Below, piece after piece: positions 17,564 through 25,547 of a DNA stretch of 64,000 bases. Each line of letters starts with the position of its first letter. The first letter of the stretch is position 1. A model generated the notes under the pieces. The model did not search any database and was not told the origin of the DNA. It saw only the letters and a list, made by a program, of their open reading frames with translations. The position numbers were made by a program, and so were the translations under genes. Source of the stretch: JAFAVZ01 sp036009105 (GTDB taxonomy: Bacteria > Acidobacteriota > Thermoanaerobaculia > Gp7-AA8); the NCBI GenBank assembly GCA_036009105.1, contig DASYMJ010000009.1, positions 1 to 64,000 of the forward strand, read 5' to 3'.

Positions 17564-18998
17564 AGCGATCAGCGATCGGCGATCGGCGGTCAGGAGCGCC
17601 GGCCTCGTACTGGCACTCGTTCTCCTGATCGCTGATCGCCGATCGCTGCTCGCTCAACAGCGCATCGCGTCGGACTTCGAAATCGCCCAGATGGAGCGCC
17701 AGGCCGCCGGGCAGCGCGACTTCCTGGCCCAACTCTCCGCCCATCTCAACCTGGGCGACCTTCGCCTCACCCGCAACGAAGCCGCGCTCGCCCGCGCCGA
17801 GTATGCGCGAGCGGTGGACATCGCGATGAAAGGCCGGCTCGAAGCCCGCCGCGACTCCGACTACACCCGCTACGCCTCGGCCACCGCCTACGCCGGTCTG
17901 GCCCAGGCGAAGCTCGGCGACAAGGCGCAGGCCTTCGCCCTTCTCGAAGAAGCGCTGCGCTATGCCAGCGACGACGCGAAGAGCTGGAACCTCTACGCCA
18001 CGGCCATGTCGCTGCTGCGCCAGCCGAAGAAGGCGGTGAGCGCGGCGCGCAATGCGGTGGCCATCGGCGGCGAGCCGCTCGACCTCGCCGTCTACCGCTA
18101 CTCCCTCGCCTCCGCGCTGATCGAAGCGGGCGAGCGTGCGGAGGCGGAGCAACTGCTGGCCCGCATCGTGGCCGACCTCCGCTCCCCTTCCTTCGATCCG
18201 CTGCGGCGCTCGCTGGCGAAGAAAGAACAGTTCGAGATCTACTCCACGGCACGCGGCGACGAGGCGGCGTACCTCTCCCTGCTCAACCGCTCCCAGCTGC
18301 GCCTGGCCGCGCTTTACGAAGCACGGGGCAACGTGGCGAAAGCGCGCGCCACGTACGAAGGCGTCCTCGAAGCGCGCAGCGACGACGCCACCGCGCTGGC
18401 CGCCCTGGCCCGGCTGACCAAGGGCGACGAGCGGGACCGCTACTTCGCCGAGGCTTTCGATGCGAATCCTTTCTCCCTCGCTTTGATCGAAGAGTACCGG
18501 CGGACGCCGCACGCCGCGCCCACGGGCACGTCCACCGGCGCGCGGATGCGGATGGCGATCGACCAGATGACGCGCAGGGAACACATCGCGGCGCGGGAAA
18601 CGCTGAACGCGCTGGCCGCGAAGTTCCCGGAGAACGAAACGCTGCGCTCCCTCCTTGCCGCGAACGAGCACGACATGGAGGGGGAGATCGCCACGAACGA
18701 GCTGCGCGGCCTGCTCCTCACCTGGAACAGCATCGCGCCGGAGAACCGCGCCGCGCTCGATCAGCGGACGTTCACCTACCCGGCGACGTTCGACAGCGCC
18801 CTGCCCGGCCAGCCGGGCCAGACCGTGTTCGAGTCCGGCACTGTCGACGAAGTGCCGTTCCGCTTCTCCGAGCCGACCGCGTTCAACGGCCAGTTCGGCA
18901 CGACCGCGCGCCTCACCTTCCACATCCTCGGCGTGACCAAGCAGCACGGCGCCGACGCGCTGCTGCTCGAGCCGCTGCGCCTGGAGGCCCTGCCGTGA
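17553..18998 (+). CDS. Secreted TPR protein whose signal peptide is encoded by a heptad repeat
   Basis: A GAGGAGG 7 nt upstream supports TTG at 17553, overlapping the VWFA stop by 11 nt. Codons 4-37 lie inside the heptad inverted repeat: words of the left arm read SDRRSA, the loop supplies the hydrophobic core GLVLALVLLIA and the right arm reads DRRSLLAQQ, giving a plausible Sec signal peptide. The mature protein (about 445 residues) is largely helical with TPR-like units (ARAEYARAVDIAM, AYAGLAQAKLGDKAQAFALLEEAL, LAALYEARGNVAKARATYEGVLE) and an end of beta type (TARLTFHILGV). It probably serves as a periplasmic scaffold. No enzyme motif is seen. Confidence 0.85.
   Translation: MPSKAISDRRSAVRSAGLVLALVLLIADRRSLLAQQRIASDFEIAQMERQAAGQRDFLAQLSAHLNLGDLRLTRNEAALARAEYARAVDIAMKGRLEARRDSDYTRYASATAYAGLAQAKLGDKAQAFALLEEALRYASDDAKSWNLYATAMSLLRQPKKAVSAARNAVAIGGEPLDLAVYRYSLASALIEAGERAEAEQLLARIVADLRSPSFDPLRRSLAKKEQFEIYSTARGDEAAYLSLLNRSQLRLAALYEARGNVAKARATYEGVLEARSDDATALAALARLTKGDERDRYFAEAFDANPFSLALIEEYRRTPHAAPTGTSTGARMRMAIDQMTRREHIAARETLNALAAKFPENETLRSLLAANEHDMEGEIATNELRGLLLTWNSIAPENRAALDQRTFTYPATFDSALPGQPGQTVFESGTVDEVPFRFSEPTAFNGQFGTTARLTFHILGVTKQHGADALLLEPLRLEALP
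17565..17653. repeat. Heptad inverted repeat inside coding sequence (GATCAGC/GATCGGC type)
   Basis: Left arm 17565-17596 (GCGATCAGCGATCGGCG...GGTCAGGAG) and right arm 17622-17653 (CTCCTGATCGCTGATCGCCG...) are complementary and share words and the CAGGAG/CTCCTG inner end with the element at 1046-1135. Here the element begins one base after the VWFA stop codon and is translated as the signal peptide of the TPR gene. Confidence 0.85.
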
Positions 18999-19981
18999 TC
19001 CGGCGCGCGAGCGTCGCGCTCGCTTTCCTGCTCCTGCTCGCTGCGCCGCTGGCCGCGCAGCAGGTGGCGAGCACCGGGAAAGGCGTCCTCGTGGCGCACG
19101 ACGGTGTGATCGAGCTCGGCAGCTGGAAAACGGCAGGGGTGGCGAACGCCACGGCGATCGTGGTCGGCACCGAGCGCGGGGCGGTTCTCGACGCGCTGGC
19201 GAACGAGGTGCGCATCGTCGATTTTGCAAAACGGAAAACAGAGTCGCGCAAGGTCAACGAGACGCCCATCGCGGGCGTATTCATAGGGAACACGCTTTAT
19301 ATCCTCGAGCGGGATGCTCGAGCCCTCGAAAGGATCGGCGCGGATGGTGCGGGGGCGTCCGTGGTACTCGCCGCCGATCCGGCTTTTCTCCGCCAGGCGA
19401 ACGGCATCCTCTACGCGTACTCGCGCTCCGCGGGCATCGTGCAGGAGATCACCACCGCGCCGTTCGCCATCCGCCGCACCTTGCGCGTCGCGCCGTTCGC
19501 TTCGGACTTCGAAACCGACGGCCGAAGCGGCTACCTGGTCTATCCGCGCGAAGCGAAGATCCGCACCTTCGATCTGGGCCGGATGATCACGAACGGCGAG
19601 CTCGCCGCCGGCGCGGTGCCGGTGGATCTCGCCTTCGCCGGCCGCACCCTCGCGCTCGCCGATCCATCCGCCAAGCGGGTCTGGCTCCTGGAAGGCTCCC
19701 AGTCCGTCAGCCAGGCCTTCGCCCGCGGTTTCCTCCGCGGCCTCCTCGGCCTGGGGCTCGGCGGCGACCGCGACTCCGCCTTTCCCACCGGCATCGACCG
19801 CGTGCTGATCCGCGGCTCGCAGTGGCTTGCGTACGATTCGAGCTCGGGCACGCTCTACCGTTTCACGAAAGCGAAGAGCTCGGTGATCGCCCGCGGCGTG
19901 GCGCCCGGCAGCTTCGCCCTCACGGCGGAGGGCGTCGTCCTCTGGCGGAACGGTATGTTGGTTGCAGAAAAGGATCACTGA
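18995..19981 (+). CDS. Secreted protein of unknown function, beta-propeller-like
   Basis: I do not recognise a family. A signal peptide (RRASVALAFLLLLAAPLAAQ) is followed by about 300 residues of repeating short beta strands (GVLVAHDGVIELGSW, ALANEVRIVDFAKRK, NTLYILERDARALERIG, GILYAYSRSAGIVQEI, RTLALADPSAKRVWLLEG), the look of a six- or seven-bladed propeller. A Gly/Leu/Phe-rich insert (AFARGFLRGLLGLGLGGD) interrupts it near residue 245. GTG at 18995 overlaps the TPR stop by GTGA. It is the third gene of the 16520-21936 operon and probably acts in the periplasm with its neighbours. Confidence 0.75.
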   Translation: MIRRASVALAFLLLLAAPLAAQQVASTGKGVLVAHDGVIELGSWKTAGVANATAIVVGTERGAVLDALANEVRIVDFAKRKTESRKVNETPIAGVFIGNTLYILERDARALERIGADGAGASVVLAADPAFLRQANGILYAYSRSAGIVQEITTAPFAIRRTLRVAPFASDFETDGRSGYLVYPREAKIRTFDLGRMITNGELAAGAVPVDLAFAGRTLALADPSAKRVWLLEGSQSVSQAFARGFLRGLLGLGLGGDRDSAFPTGIDRVLIRGSQWLAYDSSSGTLYRFTKAKSSVIARGVAPGSFALTAEGVVLWRNGMLVAEKDH

Positions 19982-20865
19982 TGAGCGAACGAAGACCGTG
20001 TATCCGCTGCGGGCGTGCCATCGACGCCTGGGCGAAGATCTGCCCCTATTGCAATCAGGACCAGACGGCGCCGGTGCCGTCCGACGATCCGGCCCATGCT
20101 GCTTCGACGTACGTGCCGAAGGCGGAAAACAAGTTGAGGAAGCGCCTGCTGATGGCGGGCGGCGCGGTGGTGCTGGTCATCGCCATGTTCGCGGTCGGCT
20201 TCGCCATCATCAACCACAAGACCTCCCTGGCCAAGGAGCCGGAGGTGAAGGAAGAGGTGCCGGAGGTGGCGCCGCCGCCGGCGCGGCCGAGCTCGGACGT
20301 GAAGCTCGTGCCGACCAGCGAGATGCCGACCTCGACGGAGCTGATCGAGGCGCCGATCACCAGCGCGCCGGCCACCAACTCCGCGGAGAACGTCCCCACC
20401 GAATACCAGCGCACCGACGCCACCGCCGTCGCCTCGGATGAATACGCGCAGATGGCCGCCCGCGACAAGGCGGCGAGGAAGAAGAAGATGGATGCGCTGA
20501 TCGATCCGCGCACGCTCAGCGGCGCCGCGTACAACCAGGGCGCGGCTCCGCCGCCGCGGCCGATGATCTCCGCCGCCCCGCCGCCGCCCGCCCCGGTGGC
20601 CCGTCCCGCGGCGGTCACGCGTCCCATTCCGGAGTACCAGCCCATCCCGCGCATCCGCGTCTCGCACAACGTCACGGCCCGGCTCGACCTCATGATCGGC
20701 GCCGACGGCCGGGTCACCGAAGTCAACCTGCGGGAGGCGATCCCCGGCGAGAGCGCGCGCCTCATCGCCGCCATCCAGTCCTGGCGCTTCAAGCCGGCCA
20801 CCGAGAACGGCGTGCCGGTTGCCGCCCCGTTCACCGTGGATATATCGTTCCATGCGGATGAGTAA
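19981..20865 (+). CDS. Zinc-ribbon membrane protein with C-terminal TonB-like domain
   Basis: The N-terminus has a cytoplasmic zinc ribbon (CIRCGRAIDAWAKICPYC), then one membrane helix (LLMAGGAVVLVIAMFAVGFAI, about 53-75), a long Pro/Ala/Glu-rich periplasmic linker and a C-terminal TonB-type domain (RLDLMIGADGRVTEVNLREA ... IQSWRFKPATENG). TonB-C domains normally contact outer-membrane receptors or peptidoglycan; the zinc-ribbon head is unusual for a TonB and suggests cytoplasmic sensing or partner binding. ATG at 19981 shares one base with the previous stop. The next gene encodes a second zinc-ribbon membrane protein, so the pair may form a complex. ExbB/ExbD are not visible. Confidence 0.85.
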   Translation: MSERRPCIRCGRAIDAWAKICPYCNQDQTAPVPSDDPAHAASTYVPKAENKLRKRLLMAGGAVVLVIAMFAVGFAIINHKTSLAKEPEVKEEVPEVAPPPARPSSDVKLVPTSEMPTSTELIEAPITSAPATNSAENVPTEYQRTDATAVASDEYAQMAARDKAARKKKMDALIDPRTLSGAAYNQGAAPPPRPMISAAPPPPAPVARPAAVTRPIPEYQPIPRIRVSHNVTARLDLMIGADGRVTEVNLREAIPGESARLIAAIQSWRFKPATENGVPVAAPFTVDISFHADE

Positions 20866-21355
20866 AGCCGTTTGCGCGCACTGCCGCCGGAAGATCGACG
20901 CGGCGGCCAAGCTCTGCCCGTATTGCGGCGCCGATCCGGAGACCGGACTGCGCGTTGATACGCAGGCCATCCTGCAGCAGGTCTTCCGCCCGAAGAAGCT
21001 GTCGACGGGGGAGAACGTCCTCGAATACGCCCGGCAGCGGCAGGGCATCGTGGTCGCCATCGGCATCGCGGTGGTCTTCCTGATCCTGGCCGCCGCGCAC
21101 TCCTACATCAGCGCGCGCAATGCGACGTCGGACGCGAGTGGCCCCGCCGTTCCGCTGACCGAGGTGACGGACCTGAGCAGCCAGCCGGAGGAGACTCGCG
21201 GACAGGCCATGCCGGAGCTGCAGGTGCAGATGGACGGCAACCCGCAGCGCCTGCGCCAGTTCGTCGTGGAGCCGGGCGCGATCGCCCCGGCCGCCCCTCC
21301 CGCCGCCACCACCACCGCCCCACCCGCCGCCCCGGCCCGCCCCGCCGCGCGATGA
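20852..21355 (+). CDS. Zinc-ribbon single-pass membrane protein
   Basis: The protein opens with a zinc ribbon (VCAHCRRKIDAAAKLCPYCGAD) closely resembling that of the preceding gene, has one membrane helix (QGIVVAIGIAVVFLILAAAH, about 65-85) and a Pro/Ala-rich periplasmic tail without a folded domain. It looks like a truncated or specialised paralogue of its neighbour. Two in-frame ATGs (20852 and 20858) overlap the end of the upstream gene; neither has a strong ribosome site. The stop overlaps the next start (ATGA). Function is unknown. Confidence 0.8.
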   Translation: MRMSKAVCAHCRRKIDAAAKLCPYCGADPETGLRVDTQAILQQVFRPKKLSTGENVLEYARQRQGIVVAIGIAVVFLILAAAHSYISARNATSDASGPAVPLTEVTDLSSQPEETRGQAMPELQVQMDGNPQRLRQFVVEPGAIAPAAPPAATTTAPPAAPARPAAR

Positions 21356-21936
21356 TCGGCGTCGCGGTGCTGCTGATCGCCCTGGTGCTGATCGGCTGGG
21401 GGGTGTCGTGGATGCTGGCCCAGAAGCCGGTCACCTCCGCGCAGCAGCTCATCCAGCAGCATCGCTACGAGGAGGCCGTCGTCGCCGCGGCGAAAGATCC
21501 GCTCCATCGGGCCGAGGCCCTGAAGCTGCTGGGCCGGTTCGAGGAGGCCATCGCGTCGTACGAGCGCTCGGACGATCCCGCCGCAAAAGAAGGCATCGCG
21601 CTGTCGCTGGCCCACCTCGGCCGCGACCTGGACCGGGCCAAGGCGCTGATGGAGCAGACCATCGCCCAGCATCCTCAGATCATGGAGTTCCAGGCCCTGG
21701 GGCTCGCCTTCGTGCTGCTCGAACGGGGCGAGCGGGAGGCGGCGCTGCGCCTCTTCACCGACAACGCGGTGCTGCTGGAGACCCGCTTCCATGACGACTA
21801 CACCGATCCCGACCCGCTGCTCGCCGAGACGCTGGTGATGTACGCCGCGCTGATGGCGGCCATGGGCGACGAGGGGCGGGCGGAGGCTCTGCGGGGGCGG
21901 GCGGCGGAGTGGGCGCCGCGCAGCGTGTGGAGCTAG
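21352..21936 (+). CDS. Membrane-anchored TPR protein
   Basis: An N-terminal membrane helix (VAVLLIALVLIGWGVSWMLA) is followed by about 160 residues of helical TPR-like repeats (HRYEEAVVAAAKDPLHRAEALKLLGRF style units, LGRDLDRAKALMEQTIAQHP, ALGLAFVLLERGEREAALRLF). No catalytic motif is present. Its ATG overlaps the stop of the upstream gene by 4 nt and it is the last gene of the operon, so it probably completes an envelope complex with the zinc-ribbon, propeller-like and VWFA proteins. Confidence 0.8.
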   Translation: MIGVAVLLIALVLIGWGVSWMLAQKPVTSAQQLIQQHRYEEAVVAAAKDPLHRAEALKLLGRFEEAIASYERSDDPAAKEGIALSLAHLGRDLDRAKALMEQTIAQHPQIMEFQALGLAFVLLERGEREAALRLFTDNAVLLETRFHDDYTDPDPLLAETLVMYAALMAAMGDEGRAEALRGRAAEWAPRSVWS

Positions 21937-21961
21937 CCGTTCCCTCAATTCCGGAACAACT

Positions 21962-22020
21962 TTGACCGCATTTCGTGACCGCGTCTATGTGTAGTAGCAC
22001 TAATGTATATGCATGCTACT
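21962..22020 (+). promoter_or_regulatory. Promoter with adjacent inverted repeat ahead of the metzincin gene
   Basis: TTGACC (21962-21967) and TATGTG (21986-21991) are spaced by 18 bp, a plausible sigma-70 promoter. Just downstream an inverted repeat AGTAGCA (21993-21999) / TGCTACT (22014-22020) with an AT-rich centre could be an operator. This is the most AT-rich spot near the gene and lies 40-95 nt before its ATG. Confidence 0.5.
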
Positions 22021-22057
22021 GCACATCCACCTATCCGCTGACCAAAGGAGAGTCCTC

Positions 22058-23197
22058 ATGTACCGACGCGCTTCCGCAGTCCTGGCCGTGCTCTGTCTGC
22101 TCGCCGTCCCCCGCGCCTTCGCCCAATGCTCTTCCATGCTCTCGGGAGGGTCGGGCTTCAACAACATCCACTTCCTCAACGTCACCAGCGCGGGCACGCC
22201 GTACGACGGCTCGATCGGCGGCGCGATGAGCATGTGGAACGGCGCCTGCGGCGGGATGTCCGGCTCGGACTACCCGGCCTTCCAGTTCGGCAACCAGAGC
22301 GGCGGCGGCATCCAGTTCCTCTACGTGAGCGGCCACGAGAGCACGCCGCACTGCGGCGGCTACTGCGGCTCGCTCTACGACCGCGGCACGCATACCGTCA
22401 CCCTGTACGAGGATTACGGCCCCGATCTGGGGCACCTCGCCCACCTTCGCGACCTCAACGCGCAGCAGATGCGCAACCTCATGGCACACGAGCTCGGCCA
22501 CGGCCTCGGCCTGGCGGACGACTTCTGCAACAACGGCCTGATGAACCAGACCGTCCCCTTCAACGCGACCATCACCGGCGAGGAGTGCGTGACCGCCGAT
22601 CAGGGCTCGCACGTCATGTACGAGGGGACCCAGAACCAAGGCTGCGAGAGCCTGCAGGACTGCCACATGAGTCCGATCATCCTCGACCTCGACCGCGGCA
22701 CCTTCCAGCTGACCAGCGTGGCGGGCGGCGTGCTGTTCGATCTGAACGGCGACGGCCTGCCGGAGGAGACGGCCTGGACGCGCGCCGACCGCAACGAGGC
22801 GTTCCTCTGGCTCGACCGCAACGGCAACGGAGTCGTGGACGACGGCACGGAGCTCTTCGGCTCCTCGTTCGGCGACAACGGCTTCATCCAGCTCGCGTCG
22901 TGGGACAAGCGCAGCGAGGGCGACGTCCTGATCGGCGGCAACGAGAACGAGCGCATCGACGCCGGCGACGCGATCTGGCCGCGGCTGCGCCTCTGGATCG
23001 ACCGCAGCCACGACGGCATCTCGCAGCCGGATGAGATCTTCACGCTGGCCCAGAAAGGCGTGACCTCGATCGATCTGCGCTACTACACCACGCGCATTCA
23101 CGACGCGAACGGCAACTACTACCGCTACGGCTCGATCGCCATCGCGAACGGCCGGCCGCTGTTTGCCGTGGATGTCTACTTCAAGGTCGGGCAATGA
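22058..23197 (+). CDS. Secreted metzincin-type zinc metalloprotease
   Basis: A signal peptide (MYRRASAVLAVLCLLAVPRAFAQ) is followed by a catalytic region with HELGHGLGLADD (about residues 144-155), where the third zinc ligand position holds Asp, as in snapalysin-type HExxHxxGxxD sites, and a Met-turn GSHVMYEG. The region is rich in Cys (more than ten), suggesting disulfide bonding. The C-terminal third has Ca-binding-like loops (DLNGDGLPEET, DRNGNGVVDDGTELFGS, DRSHDGISQPDEI). ATG at 22058 has AAAGGAG upstream. It stands alone between its own promoter and a hairpin terminator. Secretion and proteolysis are well supported; the substrate is not known. Confidence 0.88.
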   Translation: MYRRASAVLAVLCLLAVPRAFAQCSSMLSGGSGFNNIHFLNVTSAGTPYDGSIGGAMSMWNGACGGMSGSDYPAFQFGNQSGGGIQFLYVSGHESTPHCGGYCGSLYDRGTHTVTLYEDYGPDLGHLAHLRDLNAQQMRNLMAHELGHGLGLADDFCNNGLMNQTVPFNATITGEECVTADQGSHVMYEGTQNQGCESLQDCHMSPIILDLDRGTFQLTSVAGGVLFDLNGDGLPEETAWTRADRNEAFLWLDRNGNGVVDDGTELFGSSFGDNGFIQLASWDKRSEGDVLIGGNENERIDAGDAIWPRLRLWIDRSHDGISQPDEIFTLAQKGVTSIDLRYYTTRIHDANGNYYRYGSIAIANGRPLFAVDVYFKVGQ

Positions 23198-23206
23198 CCG
23201 CAACGA

Positions 23207-23233
23207 GGGGCCGGCTTGGTGCCGGCCCCTTTC
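23207..23233 (+). terminator. Hairpin terminator between convergent genes
   Basis: GGGGCCGGC and GCCGGCCCC form a perfect 9-bp stem with a TTGGT loop, followed by TTT on the plus strand. It lies 9 nt after the metzincin stop and touches the stop codon of the convergent gene. Confidence 0.75.
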
Positions 23234-24623
23234 ACGACCGCCCCTTGAACGTCACCGCGATCTTGTTCTCCCCCGCCCGCACGTTCACCTGGATCGGCGC
23301 GGCAAAGGTGGCGCCCGAGGCGACGATCGACGCCGCTTCGTCTTCCGTGCGATACGGCCAGAACTCGTAGCTGCCGGCCGGGATGTTGCGCAGAGTCGCC
23401 TCGCTGTCGGCCGCGGTGGCCAGCTGCAGCCCCTGGATGGAGCTCAGCGCCTCCGCCACTTCCGGCGGCACCAGCTCGCCGTTGTAGCGCATGAGGAGGG
23501 AGAAGGGCGGCATCGGCTTGCCGTCCGTGGTCCGGGCGCGGATGAGCAGGGAGGAGGCGGCGGTGGGCAGCTCGATGCGCACCCGGTCCCTCCCCTCCTC
23601 CCGCCCGATGCGCCGGGCGGTGAAGCCGCCGCCCGGCGCGATGGCGAAGAGCGTCGCGCTCTCCCCTTCCGGCACGGCGATGCTGGCCCGCCCGTCCTCG
23701 TCCGTGTAGGTGCGCGCGCGGAGCGCGCCGTTGGCGAGGGAGAAGACGAGCGCGCGGTCGAGCGGCTCGTGCCCCGCGCCGAGGACGAGCAGGGGGATGG
23801 TGCGTCCGGCGTCGAGGCGGACGTCGAGATTGCGCGAGCGGCCGGCCGGCCCGAGCTCGAAGACGAACGGGGGCGGCTCGAGATGATCGCCCGCGCTGAT
23901 GGTGACCGTCTGCTTGCCGTCGCGTACGCCGGTCAGGCGGAACGCGCCGGCTTCGTCGGTCCGGAGCTGCAGGTGCCGCTCCGTCTCGCCGGCGCGCGTC
24001 ATGAGGTCGATGTCGAGGCCGGCAAGCGGCGCGCCGCTCTTCGCATCGCGCACCACGCCCGCGATCTCGCCGCCCGGCACGTCGATGGCCAGCCGCGGCG
24101 AGACGCCGCCGATGCGCGCGCTGTCTCCGTACGGCCTGGTCAGCCGCGGCGACTTGACGCTGTACAGGTAGTCGCCGCGCTGCCACAGCCGCGCGCGGAA
24201 CGTGCCGTCCGCCGCCACCGGCAGCGTCGCCGCCCACTGGAATTCGGTATTGCGCAGCACGAGCGCCGCGGGGCCGAGGACCGCGCCGCCGTGGGTCACC
24301 CGTCCGGCCAGCTCGAAGGGGGCGACGTCGATCTGCACCCGCCGCGCGTCGGCGCTGCCGATGATCACCTTCGCCGCAATCTGCTCGTTCTCCTTCCCGC
24401 CCCGGACGCGCACCTGGTAGACGCCCGCTTCCAGCCCGTCGAAGCGGACCCGCCGCTCGGCGGTGGTGAGGCCGCGCTGCTCGAGGCCCTGCCACTTCTC
24501 CTCCTTGTCCCGCACCAGCAGCTCGACGCGCAACGGCTCCGCCGTGCCGCGGATGGTGGTCTCGATGGAGGCGGCCGGCCTGGTGGAGGAAAGGACCGCG
24601 GCGAGCAACAGCAGGATGTGCAT
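23232..24623 (-). CDS. Secreted protein with carboxypeptidase-regulatory-like repeats
   Basis: After a short signal peptide (MHILLLLAAVLSSTRPAAS) the protein consists of several Ig-like beta modules of the CarboxypepD_reg/CnaB type, for example EIAGVVRDAKSGAPLAGLDI with a following TDEAGAFRLTGV, and ELAGRVTHGGAVLGPAALV. Such modules are structural and common in secreted or TonB-linked proteins of Acidobacteria. No catalytic site is seen. GGAG lies 9 nt before the ATG. The gene heads a minus-strand stretch followed upstream by two small Cys-rich secreted proteins; a shared transcript is possible, as the spacing is about 40 nt. Confidence 0.8.
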   Translation of the reverse strand: MHILLLLAAVLSSTRPAASIETTIRGTAEPLRVELLVRDKEEKWQGLEQRGLTTAERRVRFDGLEAGVYQVRVRGGKENEQIAAKVIIGSADARRVQIDVAPFELAGRVTHGGAVLGPAALVLRNTEFQWAATLPVAADGTFRARLWQRGDYLYSVKSPRLTRPYGDSARIGGVSPRLAIDVPGGEIAGVVRDAKSGAPLAGLDIDLMTRAGETERHLQLRTDEAGAFRLTGVRDGKQTVTISAGDHLEPPPFVFELGPAGRSRNLDVRLDAGRTIPLLVLGAGHEPLDRALVFSLANGALRARTYTDEDGRASIAVPEGESATLFAIAPGGGFTARRIGREEGRDRVRIELPTAASSLLIRARTTDGKPMPPFSLLMRYNGELVPPEVAEALSSIQGLQLATAADSEATLRNIPAGSYEFWPYRTEDEAASIVASGATFAAPIQVNVRAGENKIAVTFKGRS

Positions 24624-24663
24624 ATATGGTTTTCTCCTCGAGAGCGCGGCGCCCGGGCGAAGG

Positions 24664-25002
24664 TCAGCGCGTGGTGGGAAGGGGGGCGTCGAGGCTGGCC
24701 ACGAGCGCTCGGCTCGCGGACGGCTGCGCCTCGTCGAGCCGCTCGACGGAGGCCACCGTGAACTCGGAAGCCAGGGTGGCGGTGGCGGCGGCCTGAGCCT
24801 GACAGGCCGGGCCGAGGATGCAGGTGTCGTTGTCGTAGTCTTCGATGCAGGTCACCCAGCCGAAGTGCAGCGCCGCAATGCACTGCGGCGGCTCGGTATG
24901 CGGTTCCGCCCGGATCTTGCACCGGACGCACGCCGCCATGGCGGACGGCGCCGCGAGGAATGCGGCGACGACGAGGAACAGAGGAATCATTCGTTTCATC
25001 AT
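24664..25002 (-). CDS. Small secreted Cys-rich protein (paralogue 1)
   Basis: The 112-residue product has a signal peptide (RMIPLFLVVAAFLAAPSAMA) and a mature part with six cysteines spread as CVRC ... C ... C ... C ... C, followed by a conserved tail EFTVASVERLDEAQPSASRALVAS. It is clearly paralogous to the next gene: same length, same signal peptide type, and the tail differs at few positions. I do not recognise the family. Four to six Cys suggest disulfides outside the cytoplasm. The tail is reminiscent of natural-product precursor leaders only by size, and no maturation enzyme is nearby, so that idea is not supported. Confidence 0.7.
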   Translation of the reverse strand: MMKRMIPLFLVVAAFLAAPSAMAACVRCKIRAEPHTEPPQCIAALHFGWVTCIEDYDNDTCILGPACQAQAAATATLASEFTVASVERLDEAQPSASRALVASLDAPLPTTR

Positions 25003-25133
25003 CAGAGAGATCTCCTTTTCTATGCCGATACGGCCCGGGCTCCGCGTCTCGGAGAGGGATGATCCCTGACGGCAGGACTACCGTCTAGCGTTACTTCTTT
25101 CATTCGGCAGGGCGAGACGCGGGGCCGCCGGTG

Positions 25134-25478
25134 TCAGTGGATGTTGGATTGGGTGAGGCTGGCCGAGGCGACGAGCGGCGTGGACGGCGAAGGCTGCCCG
25201 TCGTCCAGGCGCTCGACCGCGGCGACGGTGTACTCGGACCCGAGCGCGGGAGTGGCCGCGGAAGCGGCGGCCGTCGCGCACACGATGTCGAGCTCACAGG
25301 TGCAGTCGGAGGGGTTCTCGAAACAATCCTCGTACCGCGTTCCGAACGTGACCTGCCGGCAGTGTGCGCACGGATCCGGCGGGAAGACCCGGCAGCGGTA
25401 ACAGACGGCCGCCATGGCGGCCGGCGCCGCCGAGAAGGCGGCAAGAATGACGATGAGAGGAACAATCCGTTTGAGCAT
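25134..25478 (-). CDS. Small secreted Cys-rich protein (paralogue 2)
   Basis: The 114-residue product has a signal peptide (KRIVPLIVILAAFSAAPAAMA), eight cysteines in the mature part (CYRC, CAHC, C, CTC, C) and a tail EYTVAAVERLDDGQPSPSTPLVAS that aligns with paralogue 1. AGGAG lies about 10 nt before the ATG. The two genes are separated by 131 nt without a clear terminator. Function unknown; the conserved tail and variable Cys core suggest a tandem duplication followed by divergence. Confidence 0.7.
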   Translation of the reverse strand: MLKRIVPLIVILAAFSAAPAAMAAVCYRCRVFPPDPCAHCRQVTFGTRYEDCFENPSDCTCELDIVCATAAASAATPALGSEYTVAAVERLDDGQPSPSTPLVASASLTQSNIH

Positions 25479-25547
25479 GAGAGCGATCTCCTTTCCGGCC
25501 CGGTCCCGCGTCTCTGGAAGGAATCTCGGCGCCGGAAAGGCGGAGCG

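Noticed and set aside
24664..25478. Cys-rich peptides as natural-product (RiPP) precursors
   Set aside because: They have Sec signal peptides and no modification or transport enzymes nearby.
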